DNA of 15,472 nt from JBEKHI01 sp050012355. Its GTDB lineage: Bacteria > Actinomycetota > Actinomycetes > Streptosporangiales > Streptosporangiaceae. The translations under genes and the position numbers were made by a program. Shown here piece by piece: positions 7,264-13,962 of this stretch; the stretch's first letter is position 1, and the number at the start of each line of letters is the position of its first letter. The stretch lies in assembly GCA_050012355.1 (NCBI GenBank), contig JBEKHI010000179.1:1-15472 (forward strand), given 5' to 3'. Below the pieces are notes generated by a model. It was not told the DNA's origin and did no database searches. It worked only from the letters and a program-made list of their open reading frames with translations.

Positions 7264-8904
7264 ATGACTACGGGCGCTATCGGCGAAGAGAGTCCCACTC
7301 TCTTCCTCCGGAAGGCGACCGGCCTCGTACGCGGCTGGTCCGTACGAGATTCGATGATCTACGCGTGCCTGTCGACCAACGTCGTCACGCTTGGACTCGT
7401 CGAGTTTGCGTTCCAGGATTCGTTTCCCACCGGCAGTTTGCTCACTGCCATCCTGATCTCGGGCGTTTGGGTTTCCTTCCTAGTGATCGCATATGCCGGG
7501 CTGGTCGTCACGATCCCCAGGGCTGGCGGGGATTATGTGTGGCAGAGCCGCATTCTTGGCAGCGGCCTTGGTTTTGTTATGGCGGCGACGGGATGGTGGT
7601 TCATCCTGTGGCTGTGGGCACCGATCTACGGCGCCGTGCTCAGCGAGGAGTTCTTCCAGCCGCTGGCGCTGACCTTTAATAGCCCGAGTACCGCCACCTG
7701 GTTCGCCGGACACAACGGAACCTTCGTGGTCACGCTGATCACGATCGGGCTCGCCGGCCTGCTGGTCTCGCTCGGCATGTCCGGGTACGCCAAGGTGCAG
7801 AAGTGGTGCTTCTACGGCGGCCTGCTCGGCTTCGCGATCATCGCGATCATCATGCTGGTATCGAGCCGGGCGAGCTTCGCGTCGTCGTTCGACGCGCAGA
7901 CGCTCAAGCTGTTCGGGATCAAGAACGGCTACGCGGGCACGCTGGCCGACGCGGCCAGCAAGAAGATCGGGTACACCCCGCCGGCCTTCGGCTTCGGTGG
8001 CTCGATCGGGCAGTCCATGCTGCTGGTCCCGATGCTGATGTTCTACCTGCTGTGGCCGAACTGGGGCACCACGCTCTACGGCGAGATCCGCGGCGCGAGC
8101 GACTTCAAGCGCGTTTTCGCGGGCATGTTCGCTGGCCTGTGGACCACCGTGCTGCTGTCGGTCGCTTTCCTCGCGCTGTTCGCGAAGACCTTCGGATTCA
8201 ACTTCTACCAGGACGCGAACGCGCTATGGGTTGACAGCGCCACCGTCTCCACCGCGCACGCGCTGCCGGTCTTCCCGTACCCGGTGATGATGGCCGCCTG
8301 GCTGGTGCACAACTCCGTGCTCCAGGCGATCATCATCCTGCTCATGTCGCTGTGGTTCTTCGGCTGGGTGGGGACGCTGTTCCTGTCCTCGACCCGGGTC
8401 ATCTTCGCCGCCGCCTTCGACCGGATCCTGCCGGACGGCGCGGCGCAGGTGTCGGAGAAGCGGCGGGTCCCGGTCTGGTCGCTGGTGCTGATGCTGCTCC
8501 CGGCGGTCGGTCTTGGCGCGCTGTATTCCTACAACTCCACCTTCCACACGTACACGCTGGACGCGACGCTGGTCATCGCGGTGACCTACCTGTTCAGCGC
8601 GATCGCGGTGGTCGTGCTGCCGTTCGTCAAGCCCGACCTGTGGAAGGCGTCCCCGGCCTCCCGGCTGAAGTTCATCGGCATCCCGATCGTGCCCGCCGCG
8701 GGCGTCATCACGATCGGCCTGCTCGGCTACAACCTGTACGAGTGGCTGTCGAACTCCACCTACGGCGTCAACGACAAGGACTCGCTGTACTACATGGGCG
8801 CCATGTACGTGCTGGCGCTGGTCATCTACATAGTGGCCCGCGTCGTCCGCAAGCGCCAGGGCATCGACCTCGGCCTAATCAACAAGGAAATCCCGGTCGA
8901 GTAG
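7264..8904 (+). CDS. APC-superfamily permease
   Basis: This 546-residue protein is a multi-spanning inner-membrane transporter of the amino acid-polyamine-organocation superfamily, with roughly twelve hydrophobic segments. The loop after the second helix reads VTIPRAGGDYVWQSR, the conserved P-x-x-GG-x-Y-x-W pattern of the family. A broad polar loop holding KNGYAGTLADAASKKIGYTPP sits mid-protein. The end is cytosolic and basic (RVVRKRQG). ATG 7264 has AGGAG (7251-7255) eight bases away; an alternative GTG at 7255 overlaps that SD and is less likely. Substrate is unknown. Neighbouring betA would fit a quaternary amine or amino acid, and the distant pobA module an aromatic acid, but both are guesses. 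Two perfect inverted repeats lie in its first 85 bp. Confidence 0.88.
   Translation: MTTGAIGEESPTLFLRKATGLVRGWSVRDSMIYACLSTNVVTLGLVEFAFQDSFPTGSLLTAILISGVWVSFLVIAYAGLVVTIPRAGGDYVWQSRILGSGLGFVMAATGWWFILWLWAPIYGAVLSEEFFQPLALTFNSPSTATWFAGHNGTFVVTLITIGLAGLLVSLGMSGYAKVQKWCFYGGLLGFAIIAIIMLVSSRASFASSFDAQTLKLFGIKNGYAGTLADAASKKIGYTPPAFGFGGSIGQSMLLVPMLMFYLLWPNWGTTLYGEIRGASDFKRVFAGMFAGLWTTVLLSVAFLALFAKTFGFNFYQDANALWVDSATVSTAHALPVFPYPVMMAAWLVHNSVLQAIIILLMSLWFFGWVGTLFLSSTRVIFAAAFDRILPDGAAQVSEKRRVPVWSLVLMLLPAVGLGALYSYNSTFHTYTLDATLVIAVTYLFSAIAVVVLPFVKPDLWKASPASRLKFIGIPIVPAAGVITIGLLGYNLYEWLSNSTYGVNDKDSLYYMGAMYVLALVIYIVARVVRKRQGIDLGLINKEIPVE
7285..7305 (+). promoter_or_regulatory. Perfect 9-bp hairpin at permease codons 8-14
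   Basis: GAAGAGAGT (7285-7293) and ACTCTCTTC (7297-7305) are exact reverse complements around a CCC loop, 21 bases into the coding sequence. In mRNA it would form immediately behind the initiating ribosome footprint. Whether it controls translation is inference. Confidence 0.45.
7324..7348 (+). promoter_or_regulatory. Perfect 8-bp inverted repeat inside the permease start
   Basis: CTCGTACG (7324-7331) pairs exactly with CGTACGAG (7341-7348) across nine bases. It follows the previous hairpin by 18 bases. It could be a second RNA stem or an operator for a dimeric repressor; no regulator is assigned. Confidence 0.35.
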
Positions 8905-8917
8905 CCGGTCCTTTTTC

Positions 8918-8969
8918 TGGGCGGTGCGGCCTTACCCACACTCTTTGCTGGGTAGCGCCGCACCGCCCA
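8918..8969. terminator. Long hairpin between convergent genes, likely two-way terminator
   Basis: TGGGCGGTGCGGC (8918-8930) and GCCGCACCGCCCA (8957-8969) are a perfect 13-bp pair. After one mismatch the stem continues through a G-T pair and TACCCA/TGGGTA (8933-8938 with 8949-8954), leaving a 10-base loop. It starts 13 bp after the permease stop and ends 3 bp before the methyltransferase stop on the other strand. A TTTTT run precedes it on the plus strand rather than following it, so it is not a textbook intrinsic terminator, but strength and position argue for one serving both genes. Confidence 0.75.
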
Positions 8970-8972
8970 TTG

Positions 8973-9770
8973 TCATTCCTGGACGGTTCGGCGGAGGATG
9001 AAGATCATCCGCCAGGCTTCGGGGTCCTCGAGGGGGGCTCCCGCGAAATCCCCGTAGCGGGCGGCGATCTCGAAATCGCCGGCTAGGCGCACGGCGGCCG
9101 CTACCTCGGTCGCGGTCCAGAACCGGCTGGGTACCACGTCCGTTACGGTGCGTACCGTGCCATCGTGTTCTGTGACCGTGACGACTACGTGCTCCTTCGT
9201 GATCTGCGTCACCGGGTTGATCCGGTCCGACGGGCCGCCCCAGTGGACCGCTACCCGGACGCCGCCGGTCTCCGTTACCCAGTCGCTGCTGGTCCGCGGG
9301 CTCGGGGACAGCTGATCGGCTGGGTGGTTAAGCTCCAGCAGATACAGCCCGCCGGGCTCGATGTGCGCCGCCACCGTGGAAAGGTGCGCCACCAGGTCGT
9401 CGAGTGTCATCAGGTGGCAGACCGAGTTCAGCATCGTGATCGCCACGTCGAACCGCTGCGGGAGCGCGAACGACCGCATATCCCCCCGCACCACCTCGAC
9501 CGGCAGCCCGGCCGCGACGGCCTTTGACCTGGCGTATTCGCACATCTTCGCGCTGAGGTCGAGCGTGGTCACCTCCAGGCCACGGCGGGCGAATTCGAGG
9601 GCGTGCTCGGCCGGACCGGCGGCCAGCTCAAGCAGCGTCCGGGCTCCAGCGGGCAGCAACGACGCGAACCAGCCTTGCAGCGCGTCCACCTCGGCGGACA
9701 CGTCCCGGTAGGCGCAGGTCAGCTCGTACAGCTCAGGGGTGTCGTAAATACCGGTCACACCGGCCATCAT
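8973..9770 (-). CDS. Class I SAM-dependent methyltransferase
   Basis: The 265-residue protein has the Rossmann-like SAM fold. Motif I is LLELAAGPAEH (46-56), an acidic residue D71 ends strand 2 (TTLDLS), and motif II/III is RGDMRSF (95-101) followed by FDVAITMLNSVCHLM. Downstream strands read GGLYLLELNHP. The C-terminal half is beta-rich (HVVVTVTEHDGTVRTVTDVVP) and probably forms a substrate lid. The acceptor cannot be told; small-molecule methyltransferases of this type are common. Translation can begin at either of two adjacent ATGs (9770 or 9767), with GGCGGAG about eleven bases upstream. It diverges from the unknown gene at 9848 and converges on the permease. Confidence 0.85.
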   Translation of the reverse strand: MMAGVTGIYDTPELYELTCAYRDVSAEVDALQGWFASLLPAGARTLLELAAGPAEHALEFARRGLEVTTLDLSAKMCEYARSKAVAAGLPVEVVRGDMRSFALPQRFDVAITMLNSVCHLMTLDDLVAHLSTVAAHIEPGGLYLLELNHPADQLSPSPRTSSDWVTETGGVRVAVHWGGPSDRINPVTQITKEHVVVTVTEHDGTVRTVTDVVPSRFWTATEVAAAVRLAGDFEIAARYGDFAGAPLEDPEAWRMIFILRRTVQE

Positions 9771-9847
9771 GCCCGATAAAACTCCGCCGGCGAGAATTCA
9801 GCCCGCGACCCTAGCATCACCGGGAGGCACTGCGGCAGACTGGCCGC
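9771..9847. promoter_or_regulatory. 77-bp divergent promoter gap
   Basis: Both flanking genes start away from this gap, so promoters for each must lie in or near it. GGGAGG (about 9821-9826) lies more than twenty bases from the plus-strand ATG, too far for a normal SD, so that gene may be translated from a leaderless or very short leader. No clear -35/-10 pair stands out. Confidence 0.4.
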
Positions 9848-11188
9848 ATGATGACCGAAGCCGAGGCGTTCCAGGCACTCACCCGGGAGAACCCCGCGGC
9901 CGCGGACGACGCGAAGGCGGCGCTGCGCTGGCTGACCGGGGACGAGGGCTTCGGCGCGATCTCGCTACTACGGCTGCAGGAGTTCCTCTGGTACGTGCTG
10001 CCCTCGCAATGGCCGGTGCCGTCCCAGGACCAGGTCGCCGTGGCCGGCGCGCTCGGCAGGCTGCTCGACCTGGCCGGGCTTGACCGGTACGCGCGGGTGT
10101 GCGCCTCGCCGGAGACGGCCAGGATCATCACGGCCTACAGCCGGACCCAGACCGACGGGATCGCCGCGTACACCCGGGCCATGGAGGAGGCGGACGCCGC
10201 ACCGCCGGACACCGACCTGCTCGCCTGGGGAACGGTGATGGGCCCGGCCGAGCGCGCGGCCTACGACGCCTGCGCCGCCGCGCTGGAGCTGGCGATCGCC
10301 TCCGGCGAGGTAAAGCCGGGCGCCACCGGCTGGCGGACCAAACGCGTCCGGCTGGTGGACCGCTGGCTGACGCACACCGAGCCCGAACCGGGATCGGGTG
10401 ACGACGGCGACACCTGGCTGTCGCGGATCAGCTCCGAGCGCATCGACGACTGGGTGCAGACCTCCCACGGGGAACGCGCCAGCCTGGCCAGGACGATCGT
10501 GCCCCGGCTGCTCGAGCCGCCGGGATCCAGCGAGCTGCCGACGCTGGACTGGCTGCTCGGCCTAGCGGCCCGCGGCATCCCGCTCACCTCGCGGCACTAC
10601 ATCTCCCCCGCGGTGGTCGACGAGGCCGTCGAGAAGTTCGGCTGGCAGGACCTCGCGCCCGGCCGTCGCAGGCAGGAACTCACGGTCATGCCGCTGCACA
10701 CGCTCCGGGTGCTCGCCGCCCGCGAGATGGGCGCGATCAGGCGCAGCGGCAGCAACCTGGTGCTCACCCCGGCGGGCCGGGTGATGATCGCCGACCCGGC
10801 CGTGATGTGGCACATCGGCACGTCGGCGCTGATCGGGGCCGACGACGGCCCGCGCCCTGGCTTCGGGGTCGCGGCCAGGGAAGGCGCGCTGCTGCTGAGC
10901 CTGGTCACCGGGCCGCTGAGCTATGAGGAACTCACCGTCAACCTGACCCAGATGCTCGCCAGGGAAGGGTGGACCCGCCGCTGCGGGGACAGCCTCGCGG
11001 CGGCCGCCTGCGGCGAGATCCACGTACTCCGGCACCGGCTACGGGCACTGCACCTGCTCGGCAACGCGGACATATTCACCGCGCCGATCTCGCTGTCACC
11101 GACCGGCACCTACGCGGCACTGTCCGCGCTGCTGGCGCGGTCGCTGCGCCCTCGCCACCATGCTTCTGTCTCACGAGGAAAGTTTTAA
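9848..11188 (+). CDS. Conserved-looking actinobacterial protein of unknown function
   Basis: I do not recognise a named family. The 446-residue protein has the coding bias of its neighbours and is clearly real. It is mainly helical and soluble, without signal peptide or membrane segment. The N-terminal half is Ala-rich and acidic. The segment from about residue 230 (LDWLLGLAARGIPLT, then ISPAVVDEAVEKFGW) and the later HTLRVLAAREMGAIRRSG with LVLTPAGRVMIADP resembles a pattern I remember from uncharacterised actinomycete proteins. It looks like a winged-helix-type fold with the beta wing at SGSNLVLTPAG. It starts with two consecutive ATGs; the first is given. Its stop overlaps the pobA stop on the other strand, and the last dozen residues (RPRHHASVSRGKF) are basic and look like run-on sequence. 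Confidence 0.7.
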   Translation: MMTEAEAFQALTRENPAAADDAKAALRWLTGDEGFGAISLLRLQEFLWYVLPSQWPVPSQDQVAVAGALGRLLDLAGLDRYARVCASPETARIITAYSRTQTDGIAAYTRAMEEADAAPPDTDLLAWGTVMGPAERAAYDACAAALELAIASGEVKPGATGWRTKRVRLVDRWLTHTEPEPGSGDDGDTWLSRISSERIDDWVQTSHGERASLARTIVPRLLEPPGSSELPTLDWLLGLAARGIPLTSRHYISPAVVDEAVEKFGWQDLAPGRRRQELTVMPLHTLRVLAAREMGAIRRSGSNLVLTPAGRVMIADPAVMWHIGTSALIGADDGPRPGFGVAAREGALLLSLVTGPLSYEELTVNLTQMLAREGWTRRCGDSLAAAACGEIHVLRHRLRALHLLGNADIFTAPISLSPTGTYAALSALLARSLRPRHHASVSRGKF

Positions 11189-11191
11189 AAC
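11182..11191. other. Shared TTAA stop overlap within a 10-bp palindrome
   Basis: GTTTTAAAAC is a perfect palindrome. Its centre TTAA (11185-11188) supplies TAA for the plus-strand unknown gene and TAA for minus-strand pobA. No hairpin terminator separates the two genes, so their transcripts must overlap. Confidence 0.8.
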
Positions 11192-12339
11192 CGGTAGCCG
11201 GTGTAGTTCTCCGCGAGCGTCGTGGCGGCGGCACGGGAGGACACCACGTACTCGAGCTGGGCGAGCTGAAGCTGCTCCTCGAACGGCCCGGCGGCCGGGT
11301 CGACGTGCAGCATCGACGTCATCCACCAAGAGAAATGCGTCGCCCGCCACACCCGGCGCAGGCAGCTATCCGAGTAGTCGTGCGCGAGTTCATGGTCCCC
11401 GCGGGTCAGCAGCGCGTCGAACGCGTCGGCCAGCAGTCCGACGTCGGCGAGGGCCATGTTCAGGCCCTTCGCCCCGGTCGGCGGGACAATGTGCGCCGCG
11501 TCCCCAGCCAGGAACAACCGCCCGTACCGCATCGGCGCCGCGACGAAGCTGCGCATCGGAGTGACGGCCTTGTCGAGAACCGGTCCCTCATGCAGCGTCC
11601 ACCCGGGCACCGCCAGCCGGTTATGCAACTGCTCCCAGATCCGGTCATCCGGCCAGTCCGCGAGGTCGGTATCGACGGGGACCTGCAGGTATAGCCGGCT
11701 GGTGCGCAGCCCGCGCATGGTGTGCAGCGCGAAGCCGTCCGGGTGCCGGGAGTAGATCAGCTCGTCGGTGGACGGCGCGACGTCAGCCAGGATCGCCAGC
11801 CACGCGTACGGGTAGCCGCGCTCGTAGGTCGCCAGATCCGGCACCAGTCCACGGCAGATGCCGTGGAACCCATCACATCCGGCGATCACGTCGCACGTGA
11901 CTTCCCGCTGTTCGCCGTCCTTTGTTTTGTAGGCCATAACGGCGTTTTCCCGGTCTACCTGGACATCTGATACCTCGAACTCCAGATTCGCTCCGGCAGC
12001 CGTTCTTGCTGTTATCAGATCCTTAACGATCTCGGTCTGCGCGTAGATCGTCACGGTCCGGCCGGCCAGTTCGCGGAAGTCGAGGTGATGCCGCTCCCCG
12101 CCGAACTGGAGGTAGATGCCGCCGTGCTCAAGGCCCTCGGCGTCTAGCCGCTTGCCCACCCCGGCGTCACGGAGCAGGTCGACGGTCCCGGCCTCCAGCA
12201 GGCCAGCTCGCTGCCGCGCCTCGCAGTACTCGCGGGACCGGGTCTCGACGACGACGGACTCGATGCCGCGCAGCGCCAGCAGGTGCGACAGCAGCAGACC
12301 AGCCGGGCCGGCGCCGACGATGCCGACCTGGGTTCTCAT
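11185..12339 (-). CDS. pobA: 4-hydroxybenzoate 3-monooxygenase
   Basis: This flavin enzyme hydroxylates 4-hydroxybenzoate to protocatechuate using FAD, O2 and a reduced nicotinamide, feeding the beta-ketoadipate pathway. At 384 residues it is close to the 394 of Pseudomonas PobA. FAD motifs are GAGPAG (9-14), CDGFHG (155-160) and GDAAHI (279-284). Residues matching the pseudomonad substrate site are present: R44, Y196 (Y201), R209 (R214), Y217 (Y222), PPTGAKG (286-292) and the last Tyr in ENYTGY (Y379, matching Y385). The pyridine-nucleotide helix reads ETRSREY (32-38), so the NADPH-contacting R33 and Q34 are Thr and Arg, possibly favouring NADH. AGGAGG (12347-12352) lies seven bases upstream and overlaps the aldehyde dehydrogenase stop, so translation is probably coupled. 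Confidence 0.95.
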   Translation of the reverse strand: MRTQVGIVGAGPAGLLLSHLLALRGIESVVVETRSREYCEARQRAGLLEAGTVDLLRDAGVGKRLDAEGLEHGGIYLQFGGERHHLDFRELAGRTVTIYAQTEIVKDLITARTAAGANLEFEVSDVQVDRENAVMAYKTKDGEQREVTCDVIAGCDGFHGICRGLVPDLATYERGYPYAWLAILADVAPSTDELIYSRHPDGFALHTMRGLRTSRLYLQVPVDTDLADWPDDRIWEQLHNRLAVPGWTLHEGPVLDKAVTPMRSFVAAPMRYGRLFLAGDAAHIVPPTGAKGLNMALADVGLLADAFDALLTRGDHELAHDYSDSCLRRVWRATHFSWWMTSMLHVDPAAGPFEEQLQLAQLEYVVSSRAAATTLAENYTGYRF

Positions 12340-12346
12340 CTTCTGG

Positions 12347-12352
12347 CCTCCT
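12347..12352 (-). promoter_or_regulatory. pobA SD site overlapping the upstream stop codon
   Basis: Read on the minus strand, AGGAGG overlaps the TAG stop (12351-12353) of the aldehyde dehydrogenase and stands seven bases before the pobA ATG. This arrangement lets a terminating ribosome re-initiate, linking output of the two enzymes. Confidence 0.75.
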
Positions 12353-13808
12353 AGAAGGGATACGGTGCGATGTCACCGCGCACGGTGACCCAGCGGGTCT
12401 CGGTGAACGCGTCGAGGTTCGCGTCGCCGCCGAACCGCGCGCCGGTGCCGGAGGCGAGGATCCCGCCGAACGGGATGTTCGCCTCGTCGTTCACGGTCTG
12501 GTCGTTGATGTGCACCAGGCCGGTGGGTATCTTGGCGGCCAGGTCGAGGCCGCGCATGACATCCCTGGTGAGGATGCCGAGGGAGAGCCCGTACTCGGTG
12601 TCGGCGGCGAGCTTCGCAGCTTCATCTGCCGTTTCGAACCTTATTACTGGTGCGATCGGGCCGAAGACCTCGTCCGCGTACGCGGGCATCCCGGTGGTCA
12701 CGTCGGCGAGCACGGTCGGCCGGTAGAACAGGCCCTGGTACTCACCGCCGGCCGCCAGCTTGGCGCCGGCCTCGACGCTGCCGGTGACCAGGCCGTGGAT
12801 CCGGTCGCGCTGTTTCGCGTCGATGATCGGGCCGAGCGCGACCTGCTCGGTGGCGGGGTCGCCGACCGGCAGGTGCCCGGCCGTCTCGGCCAGCTTGGCG
12901 ACGTAGTCGTCGTAGATCGCCTCGTGGACGATGTGCCGGCCGGTCGTCATGCAGATCTGGCCCTGGTGCACGAACGATCCCCAGGCGCCGGCCGAGACGG
13001 CCCGGTCCAGGTCCACGTCGTCCAGGATGATCAGCGCCGAGTTGCCGCCGAGCTCGAGGTGGACGCGCTTGAGGTGTTTCGCGGCCAGCTCGCCGACCCG
13101 CCGTCCCGCCGCGGTGGAGCCGGTGAAGGAGACCAGCCTGATGCCTGGTTCGGTGACGACGGCCTCACCGGTGTCGGCCCCGCCGGGGAGCACGTGGAGC
13201 AGGCCCGCTGGAAGTCCAGCCTCCTCGAAGACCTGGGCGAGCGCGACGCCGCCGCTGATCGCGGTGCGCGGGTCGGGCTTGAGTATGACGGCGTTGCCGA
13301 GCGCGAGCGCGGGTGCGACCGAGCGCATCGCGAGTACCTGGGGGAAGTTGAACGGCGAGATGACACCGGTCACGCCGACCGGCACCCGCATGGACATCGA
13401 CAGCCGGGGCGAATCGCTGGGCAGCAGCTGGCCATAGGCACGGGACGGCAGGGTGGCCGCCTCATATAGTTCGGACGTGACGAGGTGGGTCTCAAACTGG
13501 GCGACGCCGCCGATCTTGCCGGCCTCACGGATCAGCCACCACTCGATGTCGGCGGCATTGGCCTGCCAGATGTCACCGGCCTTGCGCAATATCGCGGCCC
13601 GCTCGCCGTGCGGCTTGGCCGCCCAGTCCCGCTGCGCCCGCGCGGCGCTCGCCGCGGCCCGCGCGACGTCGTCCGGTGTCGCGATGCCGATCCGCCCGAG
13701 CTCGGCGCCGGTGGCCGGTTCGGTGACGGGCGCATCGCCCCCGCTCCCCGCGATCCAGCCGTCGCTGTAGATCTTTCCGCGCCAGGCGGACTCGTCCATG
13801 AGCGCCAT
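12351..13808 (-). CDS. Benzaldehyde/vanillin-type aldehyde dehydrogenase
   Basis: This NAD(P)-dependent enzyme of 485 residues oxidises an aldehyde to its acid. Catalytic residues are N154 (SPFNFP), K177 (LKPDPRT), the FTGST loop (228-232), E252 (LELGGNSA) and C286 (HQGQICMTTGRH). The last motif and the overall sequence match benzaldehyde and vanillin dehydrogenases rather than BetB. It lies eleven bases upstream of pobA in the same operon, so the likely substrate is 4-hydroxybenzaldehyde or a close relative, supplying PobA with 4-hydroxybenzoate. The frame stays open to ATG 13883, but ATG 13808 is preferred because GGGAG lies seven bases upstream and the extra 25 residues cover the promoter and operator. 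Substrate is inferred from context. Confidence 0.88.
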   Translation of the reverse strand: MALMDESAWRGKIYSDGWIAGSGGDAPVTEPATGAELGRIGIATPDDVARAAASAARAQRDWAAKPHGERAAILRKAGDIWQANAADIEWWLIREAGKIGGVAQFETHLVTSELYEAATLPSRAYGQLLPSDSPRLSMSMRVPVGVTGVISPFNFPQVLAMRSVAPALALGNAVILKPDPRTAISGGVALAQVFEEAGLPAGLLHVLPGGADTGEAVVTEPGIRLVSFTGSTAAGRRVGELAAKHLKRVHLELGGNSALIILDDVDLDRAVSAGAWGSFVHQGQICMTTGRHIVHEAIYDDYVAKLAETAGHLPVGDPATEQVALGPIIDAKQRDRIHGLVTGSVEAGAKLAAGGEYQGLFYRPTVLADVTTGMPAYADEVFGPIAPVIRFETADEAAKLAADTEYGLSLGILTRDVMRGLDLAAKIPTGLVHINDQTVNDEANIPFGGILASGTGARFGGDANLDAFTETRWVTVRGDIAPYPF

Positions 13809-13840
13809 GACCTGCTCCCTATGCTCTGCCCCGGCAGGGG

Positions 13841-13881
13841 GTTCGTATAACGCACAATAGTTCATGAAGCGAACATTGCGC
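13841..13881. promoter_or_regulatory. Candidate operator and promoter between aldehyde dehydrogenase and IclR gene
   Basis: Outer arms GCACAAT (13852-13858) and ATTGCGC (13875-13881) are near-exact inverted repeats. They enclose GTTC/GAAC arms (13860-13863, 13871-13874) and the palindrome TTCATGAA (13861-13868). A further GTTCG at 13841 repeats the inner half-site. On the minus strand TATACG (13844-13849) could be the -10 and TTCGCT (13868-13873) the -35, 18 bases apart, for the catabolic operon. The palindrome would then overlap the promoter, as expected for a site bound by the divergent IclR regulator. Confidence 0.5.
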
Positions 13882-13952
13882 ATGAGCTCTTGCTAAACGT
13901 CCGGGCGGTCTACCATGACACCAGCGCCGCACTGCACCCCTTCTAGGTGGCC

Positions 13953-13958
13953 AGGAGG
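13953..13958 (+). promoter_or_regulatory. SD site favouring a TTG start at 13963
   Basis: AGGAGG is four bases from TTG 13963. The in-frame ATG at 13915 has no SD and would add a 16-residue Pro/Cys-containing stretch. The spacing is a little short, so the TTG start is probable rather than certain. Confidence 0.6.
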
Positions 13959-13962
13959 CACC

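Noticed and set aside
12351..13808. Aldehyde dehydrogenase as BetB partner of BetA
   Set aside because: Its active-site sequence (HQGQICMTTGRH) and operon with pobA fit aromatic aldehydes, and it lies over 7 kb from betA on the other strand.
13809..13883. Extra 25 residues at the start of the aldehyde dehydrogenase
   Set aside because: No SD at ATG 13883, and the stretch carries the palindrome and promoter-like boxes; ATG 13808 has a good SD.
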